From positions 62,001 to 126,000 of the forward strand of contig NZ_JACYXJ010000004.1 in assembly GCF_014842925.1 (NCBI RefSeq): a stretch of 64,000 nucleotides of DNA, given 5' to 3'. The notes under the pieces were generated by a model. The model saw only the letters and a program-made list of their open reading frames with translations, searched no databases and had not been told where the DNA came from. Below are positions 43,928-52,756 of the stretch, piece after piece (position 1 is the first letter of the stretch; each line of letters starts with the position of its first letter). The stretch is from Roseibium polysiphoniae (lineage in GTDB: Bacteria > Pseudomonadota > Alphaproteobacteria > Rhizobiales > Stappiaceae). The translations under genes were made by a program, and so were the position numbers.

Positions 43928-44932
43928 TCAAAGGCCTTGGGCGGCTTCAAGAACCTTGCTGCCGAGGTCTCCTGCCTTGTCGCGATAGTTCGCATAGACT
44001 GATTCGGAGACGGCCTTCCAGGCCGCGATTTCGTCGGCGGTGGGCTGGTAAATCGTCATGCCATTTTCCTGCGCCGCCTCATAGGCGTTGGCTTCGATCT
44101 GGGACATGTTGTCACGAACATCCGCCTCCGCCTTGAGAGCTGCTGCCTCGATCAACGCCTTGTGCTCGTCCGGAAGTTCGTTCCAGAAATCGGTGTTTAC
44201 AACGACGATGAATTCGATGTCGGCATGATTGGTGACCGTGATTGTATCCATGACCTCCCAAAGCTTGCGCGATCTGACGCCGGATACGCCTGTCATGCCG
44301 ATGTCGACGGTGCCGCGCTGGTAGGCCAGGTACTGCTCAGAGCCCGAAATTAGCGTTGGCGCACCACCGGAGGCGGTTACAAAGTCGCCAAGTGTCTTGC
44401 CAAATACGCGGGCCTTTTTGCCCTTCATGTCTTCAGGCGTTTTAACCGGACCACCGTTCGAAAGCATGATCGCGCCGCCATAGGCTTGCCACCAGAGTAC
44501 CGTCGAACCTGTGTCCTTGATAGCCTCATCCAGTGGGCCTCTGACCGGAGAGCCCTTGGCAACCGCAGCGCGGACCTTTTCTTCCGTATCAAAGAGGAAG
44601 GGCTGGTAGAAAATGTCGACAGCGGGAATGTCGCCGACATAGCGCGTGAGCGATGCCACGCCCATTTCGATTGCGCCAGAACCAACAGCTGCGGGAACTT
44701 CCTTGTCCTTGTAAAGCTGCGCGCTGTCATAGATTTCGACTTTGATCTCGCCGTTGGAAGTTGCTTCGACTTCTTCCTTGAACAAGCTGACATTTTGGCC
44801 GAGGTGGCTGGTGAGCGGCAACTGCAACGAAATGCGCAAAGTCGTGTCCGCCGCAAGAGCGGATGTGGACGCGATCCCGGCCATGAGTCCAGCCGCAAGG
44901 GCTGCGCCCGAGGCCCAGTTAAATGAAATCAT
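43928..44932 (-). CDS. TRAP transporter solute-binding protein (DctP family), system 2
   Basis: A 334-residue periplasmic protein with a Sec signal (about 1-27, cut near ALA-AD). DctP motifs are SLQLPLTSHLGQNVSLFKEEVE, KGKKARVFGKTLGDFV (ligand arginine about 171) and YQRGTVDIGMTGVSGVRSRK. It is the first gene of the operon with the C-C lyase, suggesting a dicarboxylic acid substrate. A divergent 2-hydroxyacid dehydrogenase shares the 265-bp upstream region. Confidence 0.94.
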   Translation of the reverse strand: MISFNWASGAALAAGLMAGIASTSALAADTTLRISLQLPLTSHLGQNVSLFKEEVEATSNGEIKVEIYDSAQLYKDKEVPAAVGSGAIEMGVASLTRYVGDIPAVDIFYQPFLFDTEEKVRAAVAKGSPVRGPLDEAIKDTGSTVLWWQAYGGAIMLSNGGPVKTPEDMKGKKARVFGKTLGDFVTASGGAPTLISGSEQYLAYQRGTVDIGMTGVSGVRSRKLWEVMDTITVTNHADIEFIVVVNTDFWNELPDEHKALIEAAALKAEADVRDNMSQIEANAYEAAQENGMTIYQPTADEIAAWKAVSESVYANYRDKAGDLGSKVLEAAQGL

Positions 44933-45026
44933 GATTATTCCTCCCAGTTTTTATAACTGTCAGATTGACCTATGGTGAGGGGCCGGTCAACACGTTCTAG
45001 AATTTGCTGTTTTGGCCCCATACGTT

Positions 45027-45047
45027 GGCATTTTTCGAAAATGTGCC
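45027..45047. promoter_or_regulatory. CG-centred dyad in the TRAP 2/dehydrogenase divergent region
   Basis: GGCA-N13-TGCC encloses CATTTT-TCG-AAAATG at 45029-45043. It lies about 97 bp from the dctP start and 150 bp from the dehydrogenase start. CG-centred, T/A-armed dyads of this kind are common for LacI or GntR regulators. Confidence 0.4.
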
Positions 45048-45197
45048 GTTGTGGTTGAAGGTGTTTTTCCGAATTCTGTGGAAGCAAACACGTTGATCGG
45101 GAGACGATCTTCGTCATGCTTCGATGTCTGAAAAGCATCTCCTGAAAGGCGAGATCAGCGCCCGAAATTATTCTGATACATACGATTGGGAAAGCGA

Positions 45198-46160
45198 ATG
45201 CAGAGACCTGATATCCTGATGCCAGCCCCCTTGCGCGCGATCGTTCCTGAGGGGCTCGAGAAAATTTCGACGCTGCACAAGACCTTTGAAGCGGCCGATC
45301 CCGAGGCTGCCATCGACGCGGTTGCCGACAAGATCAGAGGTCTCGCGATCGGCGGTTTCAAGGTCGACGAGGCGCTGCTCGACCGGTTCCCCAATCTGGA
45401 AATCATTTCGAATTTTGGTGTCGGCTACGACAGCATCGACGCGGCGCTGTGTGGCCAACGCGGCATCATCGTGACCAATACGCCTGACGTCCTGAGTGAT
45501 GAGGTTGCCGATACTGCCCTTGGTCTCATGATCATGACAGTGCGTGAGCTGTCCGCGGCTGAACGCTGGTTGCGCGCAGGGAATTGGAAGCCGGGCCAAA
45601 ATTATCCGCTGACCAAGGCGACCTTGCAGGGCCGGACACTCGGGGTGCTCGGACTGGGGCGGATCGGAAAGGCGATTGCGACCAGAGCCGAGGCTTTCGG
45701 AATGACGGTTCACTATCACGGACGGACCAAGCAGGAGGACGTCTCCTATCCTTACCATACGACGCTCAAGGGGCTTGCGGAGGCGTGTGATACCTTGATG
45801 CTCGTTGCGCCCGGTGGTGCCTCAACGCGGCATATGGTCAATGCCGAGATCCTGGAGGCTCTCGGGCCGAACGGTATCCTGATCAATGTCGGCCGCGGAA
45901 CGGTGGTTGATGAAGCGGCTCTTATCGAGGCGCTGCGCTCTGGAACGATCCTCTCGGCTGGTCTCGATGTTTTCGAGGATGAACCAAGCGTGCCCCAGGC
46001 ATTGATCGAAATGGAGAACGCGGTGCTGCTGCCGCATGTGGCATCTGCCTCGGTGCATACGCGCGACGCGATGGGCCAACTGGTGGTCGACAACATGAGC
46101 AGCTGGTTCAGCTCCGGCAAGGTCCTCACGCCAGTGGCGGAGACGCCTCAGTCCTCTTGA
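45198..46160 (+). CDS. D-isomer-specific 2-hydroxyacid dehydrogenase
   Basis: A 320-residue NAD(P)-dependent oxidoreductase. The Rossmann motif is LGVLGLGRIGKAIA (about 143-156). Catalytic Arg is in NVGRGTVVDE, Glu in DVFEDEPSVP, and His in VLLPHVASAS. NFGVGYDSID near 75 is a family hallmark of glyoxylate/hydroxypyruvate-type reductases. ATG 45198 is preferred over TTG 45186. Divergent from TRAP 2, it may reduce or oxidise a 2-keto/2-hydroxy acid linked to the imported compound. Confidence 0.92.
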   Translation: MQRPDILMPAPLRAIVPEGLEKISTLHKTFEAADPEAAIDAVADKIRGLAIGGFKVDEALLDRFPNLEIISNFGVGYDSIDAALCGQRGIIVTNTPDVLSDEVADTALGLMIMTVRELSAAERWLRAGNWKPGQNYPLTKATLQGRTLGVLGLGRIGKAIATRAEAFGMTVHYHGRTKQEDVSYPYHTTLKGLAEACDTLMLVAPGGASTRHMVNAEILEALGPNGILINVGRGTVVDEAALIEALRSGTILSAGLDVFEDEPSVPQALIEMENAVLLPHVASASVHTRDAMGQLVVDNMSSWFSSGKVLTPVAETPQSS

Positions 46161-46187
46161 TTTGCGCGGAAGCGTCTTTGATGAGGG

Positions 46188-46216
46188 AGCCGGCCACATG
46201 GCCGGCTTTTCTTTTT
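46188..46216 (+). terminator. Rho-independent terminator after the dehydrogenase gene
   Basis: AGCCGGCC (46188-46195) pairs perfectly with GGCCGGCT (46200-46207) around loop ACAT, followed by TTTCTTTTT. It is one of the two clearest terminators in the window. Confidence 0.93.
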
Positions 46217-46224
46217 GATCCTGG

Positions 46225-46238
46225 TTGATTCGGATCAA
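46225..46238 (+). promoter_or_regulatory. FNR/FixK-type box
   Basis: TTGATTCGGATCAA is an exact TTGAT-N4-ATCAA site, 55 bp before the start of the next gene. If it acts at -41.5, transcription would start near 46273. The low-oxygen FnrL/FixK-type regulators of alphaproteobacteria use this sequence. Confidence 0.75.
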
Positions 46239-46292
46239 CGTTGGCAGGGCTGTTCAAGGCTAGCCTGATGCAAAGATCAGGGAGCCAAAACG

Positions 46293-46604
46293 ATGAGCGG
46301 TACTGGCAAGGCAATCGACATGGAAAAGGCACTGCTTGATCCATCGTCGGTTTTCGCATCTCCGGAAGAAGTTGCTGAGCGGGATGATTTGAGCGCCGAG
46401 CAGAGGATCGAGATCCTGCGGCGATGGTCCTACGATGCGGCGGAAGATGCGGTTGCGCTCGAGGAAGGTATGCCTGATGGCAACAGCGATCTGCAGCATC
46501 GCGTCCTTGTCGCCCTTGACCGGCTGACGGGCGGCCTTGATGTCGAAATGGTGGCATCCGGCAAGCATCATGGCTTGCGCCGTGAAGCGACCGAAAAGAA
46601 ATAG
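46293..46604 (+). CDS. Small acidic hypothetical protein
   Basis: A 103-residue soluble, helical, acidic protein with no signal peptide or membrane segment and no recognised family. AGGGAG stands 8 bases before ATG. The middle has LSAEQRIEILRRWSYDAAEDAVALEEGM, a likely amphipathic helix pair, followed by DLQHRVLVALDRLTGG. It is directly preceded by an FNR-type box and followed after 51 bp by a glycine-zipper protein. The context suggests a role under low oxygen or stress. Confidence 0.85.
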   Translation: MSGTGKAIDMEKALLDPSSVFASPEEVAERDDLSAEQRIEILRRWSYDAAEDAVALEEGMPDGNSDLQHRVLVALDRLTGGLDVEMVASGKHHGLRREATEKK

Positions 46605-46655
46605 CAGCCAAATCTGCGCTCAATCCAAACTGAGAAACACCCGAGGACAATGGTC

Positions 46656-47222
46656 ATGGCAAAAAGCTCCGCCTATCAGTCAGCACGCGAAGCTGTTGGT
46701 CTCTTTCATAGCGCCGAAGAACTGCAGGCGGCAGTGGACGCATTGCTGACCCACGGTTTTGATCGTGCGGATCTCAGCGTTCTCGCCAGCGAGGATGCTA
46801 TTGGCAAGGCATTCGGGGATTCGCACATTCCGGTGCGCGACCTGGAAGACCGGCCGGACGTTCCGACGATGTCGTATGTGCCGAAAGAAACGATCGGCGA
46901 TGCCGAGGGGGCGGTGCTTGGCGCTTTCATCTATGTCCCAGCACTCGCCGGAGCGGCGATGGTTGTCGCATCGGGCGGTGCTCTCGCCGCAGCAATCGCG
47001 GCGGCTGCAATCGCTGGCGGTGTCGGCGCGAGCCTCGGCGCCATCGCAGCCCTGGTCATCGGCGAGACCTATGCCCTTCAGATTGAAGAGCACATCAGCG
47101 ATGGCGGTTTGTTGCTCTGGGTGCGGGCGCGTGATGCCGCGCATGAAGAGCAAGCCGTTGCGCTCCTCAAGGAAAACGGCGCCGTGGATGCGCATGTCCA
47201 CGACTTGCCGTCACTGTCTTGA
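46656..47222 (+). CDS. Membrane-associated stress-type protein with glycine-rich hydrophobic core
   Basis: A 188-residue protein. ATG 46656 has GAGGA 8 bases upstream; ATG 46650 is too close to it. The N-terminal domain (about 8-60) has FHSAEELQAAVDALLTHGFDRADLSVL, like general-stress 17M/YsnF-type domains. A long hydrophobic Ala/Gly segment (about 88-145) can form two helices. The C-terminus repeats an alpha/beta unit, DGGLLLWVRARDAAHEEQAVALLKENGA (first 20 residues here are characteristic). Similar proteins modulate envelope or ion stress; no activity is known. It is probably co-expressed with the preceding gene. Confidence 0.8.
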   Translation: MAKSSAYQSAREAVGLFHSAEELQAAVDALLTHGFDRADLSVLASEDAIGKAFGDSHIPVRDLEDRPDVPTMSYVPKETIGDAEGAVLGAFIYVPALAGAAMVVASGGALAAAIAAAAIAGGVGASLGAIAALVIGETYALQIEEHISDGGLLLWVRARDAAHEEQAVALLKENGAVDAHVHDLPSLS

Positions 47223-47250
47223 CGATTGGCAGTGCATCTGCGCTGCAGGT

Positions 47251-48432
47251 TCAGGCTTTGCTGTTCTGCGTCAGGAAGTCTTCCATACGCTTTAGCGCGC
47301 GCTGAATGTTCTCGGTCGAATTCGCATAGCTGAGGCGTATGTAGCCTTCGCCTAGAATTCCGAAGTCCGGACCGCCGATGACGGCAACGCCTGCGTCTTC
47401 CAGCAGGGCAGATGCGAGCTTCTTGGCTTTCCAGCCGGTCGCCTTGATGTTCGGGAAAGCATAGAAGGCGCCAAGAGGCGTGCGGCAGCTGATGTTGGGC
47501 AGCGCATTCAGGCCATCAACGACAACCTTCCTGCGCTTGTCGAATTCGGCGACCATGGCCCGGGCCTCATCCTGTGGTCCGGTCAAGGCAGCCAGGCCGG
47601 CGAATTGCGCGGGTGCATTGACGCAGGACCAGGCGTTGACCGCGAGCTTGCGGGCCTTATCGATGAGCTGGTCCGGCCAAAGAGAATATCCCATCCGCCA
47701 ACCTGTCATGGCGTATGTTTTGGACCAGCCATCCAGAAGGATCAGGCGATCCCGGATCTCTTCGAAGCCAAGAAGAGACACATGCTCCATGCCATCGTAG
47801 GTCATCTGAGCGTAGATTTCGTCGGACATGATGGCGAGATCGGGAAACGCTTCCAGTCCCTTGACCAGCTTTTCGATCTCGGCGCGTGGCGTCACGCCGC
47901 CGGTTGGGTTTGCGGGCGAATTCAGGATCAGAAGCCGTGTCTTGTCGGTAAGAAGTGACAGGGTTTCCTCCGCCGAAAATGCAAAGTCATTTTCCTCGCG
48001 GATCGGCACAGGGATTGGGGTCGCGCCGGTAAATTCGATCATCGAGCGATAGATCGGGAAGCCGGGATCGGGATAAAGGATCTCTGCGCCGGGCTCGCCG
48101 AACATCAGGATCGCCATGAACATTGTGACCTTGCCGCCCGGCACGATCACGATGTTGTCGGGATTGGTGTCCACGCCGATGCGTTTGTGCAGATCCGCCG
48201 ACACGGCCTCGCGCAGAGGCAGTATGCCTGTCGCTGGTGTGTAGCCATGATGTCCGTCGCGCAGCGCCTTGACTGCGGCCTCGACGATGTGTCCCGGGGT
48301 CTGAAAGTCCGGTTGGCCGATGCCTAGATTTATGATGTCCCGGCCTTCAGAGGCGAGTTGCGTGGCGCGGGCCAACACCGCAAAGGCATTTTCCTCACCG
48401 ATACGGTCAAATCCGGCAATCGTCTTGAGCAT
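47251..48432 (-). CDS. Class I/II pyridoxal-phosphate aminotransferase
   Basis: A 393-residue fold-type I aminotransferase of the aspartate/aromatic subgroup. Motifs are NLGIGQPDFQTPGHI (about 36-50), NSPANPTGG (about 170) and the PLP lysine in GWSKTYAMTGWRMGY (about 233). RLSYANSTENIQ near the end holds the carboxylate-binding arginine. Substrate could be aspartate, alanine or an aromatic acid. It converges with the stress protein gene across 28 bp. Confidence 0.94.
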   Translation of the reverse strand: MLKTIAGFDRIGEENAFAVLARATQLASEGRDIINLGIGQPDFQTPGHIVEAAVKALRDGHHGYTPATGILPLREAVSADLHKRIGVDTNPDNIVIVPGGKVTMFMAILMFGEPGAEILYPDPGFPIYRSMIEFTGATPIPVPIREENDFAFSAEETLSLLTDKTRLLILNSPANPTGGVTPRAEIEKLVKGLEAFPDLAIMSDEIYAQMTYDGMEHVSLLGFEEIRDRLILLDGWSKTYAMTGWRMGYSLWPDQLIDKARKLAVNAWSCVNAPAQFAGLAALTGPQDEARAMVAEFDKRRKVVVDGLNALPNISCRTPLGAFYAFPNIKATGWKAKKLASALLEDAGVAVIGGPDFGILGEGYIRLSYANSTENIQRALKRMEDFLTQNSKA

Positions 48433-48555
48433 GGTTCCACCCGAATGGTCTTGTTGCTTGTTCGATTGCTCACAGCTTTAGCCGAATTATCTGCCGTGTG
48501 AAAAGTGCTGCAGGCCTAAACTGTTTTTCCAAAGACCCTTTCGGGGCGTCGGCAC

Positions 48556-49260
48556 CTAGAGCGATGCGACGTAAACCGTGTTGGATTCCTTAACGTCGTT
48601 CAAGGGGCTGTCGAAGGACACAATGTGGCTCTCGACGTGCGCGAAAACACTTTTGAGAGCTGCCTCGAAGACGGGATCTGGAGCATCGTTCGACCAGAGG
48701 GCAAAGACACCATTGGGCTCAAGATGTGCCGCCAGCTTTTCAAGACCCTCAGGCTGATAGAAGTCGAGATTCTTCGGGTCCAGAACGTTCGTCGGGGAAT
48801 GATCGATGTCTAGCAGAATGGCGTCAAATTTCTTGCCTGGCTCTTTGGCGTCGAACCCGTTCGATGATGCGGCGAGATCAAAGAAGTCACCTTCAACAAA
48901 GTCGCAGCGGCCATCGGCGGTGAGGTGTTCTCCGAGCGGCAGCAGGCTCTCTTTGTGCCAGTCGATGACTGGTCCGAGCGCATCAACAACGGTCAGCGAG
49001 GCGACGCGTTGATCATCCAGCGCCGTTTTTGCCGTATATCCAAGACCCAGTCCCCCAACAGCAACCTTGAGACTTTCGCCTTTTGCTGCGGCGAGGCCCA
49101 TTCGGGAGAGTTCTTCTTCGGCGACGGTGAAGCGGCTCGACATCAAATAGGCATCCCCGAGGATGATTTCGTAGATGTCCTCGCCTGTTGAGAGGTCGCG
49201 CCGGCGACGCAGGCTAAGGGCGCCAATTGGTGTCGGACGATAGTCCAATTCTTCGAACAT
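48556..49260 (-). CDS. Spermidine-synthase-like methyltransferase-fold protein
   Basis: A 234-residue Rossmann protein. It begins MFEELDYRPTPIGALSLRRRR, typical of the spermidine-synthase-like group, and has the nucleotide loop KVAVGGLGLGYTAKTAL and DAILLDIDHSPTNVLD. The canonical polyamine-site residues are not obvious and length is short, so catalytic aminopropyl transfer is doubtful. ATG 49260 is favoured by homology pattern; the frame reaches TTG 49293. It is divergent from the desaturase gene. Confidence 0.82.
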   Translation of the reverse strand: MFEELDYRPTPIGALSLRRRRDLSTGEDIYEIILGDAYLMSSRFTVAEEELSRMGLAAAKGESLKVAVGGLGLGYTAKTALDDQRVASLTVVDALGPVIDWHKESLLPLGEHLTADGRCDFVEGDFFDLAASSNGFDAKEPGKKFDAILLDIDHSPTNVLDPKNLDFYQPEGLEKLAAHLEPNGVFALWSNDAPDPVFEAALKSVFAHVESHIVSFDSPLNDVKESNTVYVASL

Positions 49261-49408
49261 AGCGCTCAAGGGATGTCTTTCCTGGATACGCAAATTGCGC
49301 GAAGTGGTTGATCCAGCATAGAGGAAGGGGGCAGAGGTGCCAGAAAAACCCTTGGTCTTCCTGCGACCATCATCAGAAATTATTCACTTCTACGACGCAA
49401 GGCTCGTT

Positions 49409-49426
49409 GACCTGAGGCCTCAGGTC
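49409..49426. promoter_or_regulatory. Perfect 18-bp palindrome upstream of the desaturase gene
   Basis: GACCTGAGGCCTCAGGTC has no central loop and so suits a dimeric repressor better than an RNA hairpin. It is 70 bp upstream of the desaturase start and 149 bp upstream of the divergent gene. Confidence 0.5.
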
Positions 49427-49495
49427 TGGCACCACCTTCGCCAAGGGGAATAATCCCGAACAACAAGAACACAACAATAACTGTCGGGACACCCA

Positions 49496-50497
49496 TTGCT
49501 ACAAGATCAGATCCAAGAGCTTGCGGCGCATTGCGCACGCTACCGCACTCCGAATGCCTGGCGCGCGGCTGGTCAGATTCTGACCACCCTGTTTCCGTTT
49601 CTCGCGCTTTTCGCCGGCATGTATATCAGCCTTGATTACAGCTATTGGATCACGCTGCTGCTGGCGGTTCCGACTGCCGGGCTTTTGATCCGATTCTTCA
49701 TTATTCAGCACGATTGCGGACATGGATCTTTCTTTGCGTCCAAGACCGCCAATGACATCACGGGCCGCATTGTGAGTGTTCTGACGCTGACACCCTACGC
49801 CTATTGGCGCCGGGCGCACGCGCTCCATCATGCATGTTCGGCCAATCTTGACCGCCGGGGCATCGGTGACATCAGCACCCTGACGGTTGAAGAATACCAG
49901 GCGCTGCCGCTGCTCAAACGGATCGGATACCGCATTTATCGCAACCCCTTCTTCCTGACGCTGGTCGGAGGCGTGTTGCATTTCCTCGTTATTCAGCGGC
50001 TGCCGTTTTCCGTGCAGCGACCATCGTGGCAGATGACCACCAGTGTCCTTGCCCTCAACCTCGCGATCCTGATCGTTTATGGAACGCTGATCTATGCGCT
50101 GGGCTGGGCCGACTTTTTGATGCTGTTTGCGCCGATCGTTTTCGTGTCGTCGGCGGTCGGTGTCTGGCTCTTCTTTATCCAGCATCAGTTCGAAGAGACA
50201 CATTGGTCAAAGGATGGCGAGTGGGACCGCAAGACGGCAGCGATCCTCGGCTCTTCCTACTATGATCTTCCGCGCGTGCTCGACTGGTTTACGGGCAACA
50301 TCGGGTTGCATCACATTCACCACCTGTGCAGCCAGATACCGAATTACCGGCTGCAGGAGTGCATGGCTGCAAAGCCCGAGCTGGCGAACATCAATCGCCT
50401 GACGGTCTGGGAAAGCCTGAAATGCGCGAACCTTGCGCTTTGGGATGAGAAGTCGAAGCGACTGGTTTCCTTCTCTGGGGCGTTTGCCGCGGCGTGA
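49496..50497 (+). CDS. Membrane fatty-acid desaturase
   Basis: A 333-residue di-iron membrane enzyme. The three histidine boxes are HDCGH (about 72-76), HALHH-type RRAHALHHA (about 104-112) and GLHHIHHL (about 263-270). About four to six helices surround them. It introduces a double bond into acyl chains. The start is TTG with no upstream ATG in frame (stop at 49478). The family includes acyl-lipid delta-9/delta-12 type enzymes; position specificity cannot be told. Temperature-linked regulation by the upstream palindrome is conjecture. Confidence 0.92.
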   Translation: MLQDQIQELAAHCARYRTPNAWRAAGQILTTLFPFLALFAGMYISLDYSYWITLLLAVPTAGLLIRFFIIQHDCGHGSFFASKTANDITGRIVSVLTLTPYAYWRRAHALHHACSANLDRRGIGDISTLTVEEYQALPLLKRIGYRIYRNPFFLTLVGGVLHFLVIQRLPFSVQRPSWQMTTSVLALNLAILIVYGTLIYALGWADFLMLFAPIVFVSSAVGVWLFFIQHQFEETHWSKDGEWDRKTAAILGSSYYDLPRVLDWFTGNIGLHHIHHLCSQIPNYRLQECMAAKPELANINRLTVWESLKCANLALWDEKSKRLVSFSGAFAAA

Positions 50498-50647
50498 TCT
50501 TTTTGAGTGAGTGGTGTGTTTGCAGCTCGCTGCTGGAATTATAGATTTCAGCACCCTCCCACTCATGGCAAAACATGCCTATATTCAGCAGGACTCGTCG
50601 CCGGGTACCTGCTCGGCCATATTTGTTTTATCCGCTAGGGATTTCCC

Positions 50648-51745
50648 ATGTCTGCGTCTCAAGACACCACCAGCCAACAGATCCCGGTTACCGTGCTGAC
50701 CGGTTATCTTGGCTCCGGCAAGACCACGCTTTTGAACCGGATCCTGACTGAAAATCACGGTCAGAAATATGCCGTCATCGTCAATGAATTCGGCGAGATT
50801 GGCATCGATAATGATCTGCTCGTCGAATCCGACGAAGAAATCTTCGAGATGAACAACGGCTGCATCTGTTGCACCGTTCGTGGCGATCTGATCCGTACCG
50901 TGCAGAATCTGATGAAGCGGAAAGGCGCGTTCGACGCCATCATCGTCGAGACGACGGGCGTTGCTGACCCGGCTCCTGTTGCCCAGACCTTCTTTATGGA
51001 TGACGACGTGCGGGCGGCCTCGAAGCTGGATGCAGTGGTTGCTGTTGTCGATGCTCGCCATGTGCTGCAGCGCCTGAAGGACACCGAGGAAGCTCAGGAC
51101 CAGATTGCCTTTGCCGATGTGATCCTGCTCAACAAGACCGATCTTGTGACGAAAGACGAGCTCGCCGTTGTGGAAGCGCGTATCCGTGCGATCAATCCCT
51201 ACGCCGTTTGCCATCACACGGAACGTTGCGCCGTTGACCTCAAGGCTGTTCTGGATCGTGGCGCATTCGATCTGGATCGAATTCTCTCGCTTGATCCTCA
51301 TTTCCTGGCGCACGGCCATCATGACCACGAGTGCGGACCAGACTGCGATCACGAGCATGACCACACGCACCATGGACACGATCATTCGCATGATCATGAG
51401 TGCGGTCCCGACTGCGACCACGAACACCACCACCACGATGACGATCTGCATTCAGTGAAGAGTATTTCGCTGAAGGCTGGCGATCTGGATCCGGAACTGT
51501 TTTTCCCCTGGATCAACCAGGTGACACAGATCCAGGGGCCAAATATCTTGCGCCTCAAGGGCATTATGGCGCTCAAGGGCGACCCGCAACGTTACGTGAT
51601 TCAGGGCGTTCACATGATCGTTGAAGGCGACCATCAGCGGGATTGGAAAGACGGTGAGCCGCGTGAAAGCCGGCTTGTTTTCATCGGGCGCGATCTCGAC
51701 TGGGACATGCTCAAGCAGAGCTTTGAAGCCTGCGTCGCGCAATAG
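50648..51745 (+). CDS. COG0523/CobW-family GTPase metallochaperone
   Basis: A 365-residue G3E GTPase. Walker A is LTGYLGSGKTT (about 17-27), the metal motif is CICC in NNGCICCTVRGD (about 72-75), and NKTD gives guanine specificity. A histidine/cysteine-rich insert (about 221-265) carries HDHECGPDCDHEH twice and is a likely metal store. The C-terminal CobW_C domain ends DWDMLKQSFEACV. The type delivers zinc, cobalt or another metal. No Zur-like palindrome was seen upstream. It is coupled to the WD40 gene with a 9-bp gap. Confidence 0.94.
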   Translation: MSASQDTTSQQIPVTVLTGYLGSGKTTLLNRILTENHGQKYAVIVNEFGEIGIDNDLLVESDEEIFEMNNGCICCTVRGDLIRTVQNLMKRKGAFDAIIVETTGVADPAPVAQTFFMDDDVRAASKLDAVVAVVDARHVLQRLKDTEEAQDQIAFADVILLNKTDLVTKDELAVVEARIRAINPYAVCHHTERCAVDLKAVLDRGAFDLDRILSLDPHFLAHGHHDHECGPDCDHEHDHTHHGHDHSHDHECGPDCDHEHHHHDDDLHSVKSISLKAGDLDPELFFPWINQVTQIQGPNILRLKGIMALKGDPQRYVIQGVHMIVEGDHQRDWKDGEPRESRLVFIGRDLDWDMLKQSFEACVAQ

Positions 51746-51754
51746 GGGATCAAC

Positions 51755-52729
51755 GTGCCGACACTTGCTCCTGTTGATGTGGACGGCTTTGTCGTCCGCG
51801 CCGGCTTTTTGAAAGATGTACCGTTTTTTGCACTGGGTGATGGCTCGCTGTGTTTCGCTGAAGGCGGTGAGCGACGGGTTCAGCCACATAAAAACGGGCT
51901 TCTTGCTGCAGAGAAGATGCTGGACGAAAAAGGCCTCGTGACGTCTGGCGATGACGGTTTGATCCAGAAGATTGACTCCGATGGAACCATCACGACCCTG
52001 GCAGAGCGACCGCGAAAGTGGATCGACCTTCTGGCATGCGGCCCGAACGGTGCAGTTGCCTTTGCTTCGGGCCGGACTGCCTGGGTGCGTCTTGACGACG
52101 GCAAGGAAAATGAATTCGCCCATGAACGCGCCGTCGGCGGCCTGGCCTTTGCGCCCAAGGGCCTGAAGCTGGCGGTGGCCCGGTATGATGGGGCGACGAT
52201 CTGGTGGGCCAACGCAGGTGGAGCGCCGCAGGAGCTTTCCTGGAAAGGGGCTCACCTGGGGATCAGTTTCTCGCCTGACGGCAAATATCTTGTGACGGCG
52301 ATGCAGGAAAACGCGCTCCATGGTTGGCGCCTGAGTGACAGTCAGGACATGCGGATGACGGGCTATCCGGCCAAGGTAAAGTCCTGGAGCTGGTCGCAAA
52401 AAGGCCGCTACCTTGCGACTTCGGGTGCCAATGCGGCCATCTGCTGGCCTTTCTTCGGCAAGACCGGACCAATGGGGCAGAACCCGCTGCAGCTTGGCAC
52501 GCGGGGCGACAATATTGTGTCCGTCGTTGCCTGCCATCCGAAGGAAGATGTCGTCGCGGTCGGCTATCTGGATGGCATGATCATGATGTGCCGGTTCGAA
52601 GACAATGCCGAAGTGCTTCTGCGCCGGCTTGGAAAGGCGCCTGTGTCTTCCATGAGCTGGGACGACGCCGGCGACCGGCTCGTGTTTGGCTCAGAAGATG
52701 GCGAAGCCGGGATCATTTCTCTTCGCTAG
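51755..52729 (+). CDS. WD40-repeat protein
   Basis: A 324-residue protein of about seven WD40-like blades (for example GVSFSPDGKYLVTAMQENALHGW and SWDDAGDRLVFGSEDGEAGI, the first 20 residues of each defining). It has no signal peptide or catalytic domain. The start is GTG with AGGGGAT about 6 bases upstream. Its placement directly after the metallochaperone suggests it scaffolds or receives the metal-loaded target. That pairing is inferred from gene order only. Confidence 0.88.
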   Translation: MPTLAPVDVDGFVVRAGFLKDVPFFALGDGSLCFAEGGERRVQPHKNGLLAAEKMLDEKGLVTSGDDGLIQKIDSDGTITTLAERPRKWIDLLACGPNGAVAFASGRTAWVRLDDGKENEFAHERAVGGLAFAPKGLKLAVARYDGATIWWANAGGAPQELSWKGAHLGISFSPDGKYLVTAMQENALHGWRLSDSQDMRMTGYPAKVKSWSWSQKGRYLATSGANAAICWPFFGKTGPMGQNPLQLGTRGDNIVSVVACHPKEDVVAVGYLDGMIMMCRFEDNAEVLLRRLGKAPVSSMSWDDAGDRLVFGSEDGEAGIISLR

Positions 52730-52756
52730 GTTTCGCGAACTGGAGAGGCGGCGGGT

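Noticed and set aside
49427-49441. Sigma-54-like sequence TGGCACCACCTTCGC
   Set aside because: GG and GC are correctly spaced, but the -12 element reads TCGC and no enhancer site is visible.
50498-50647. Possible Zur operator before the COG0523 gene
   Set aside because: No GTTATAACATAAC-like dyad could be found in the spacer.
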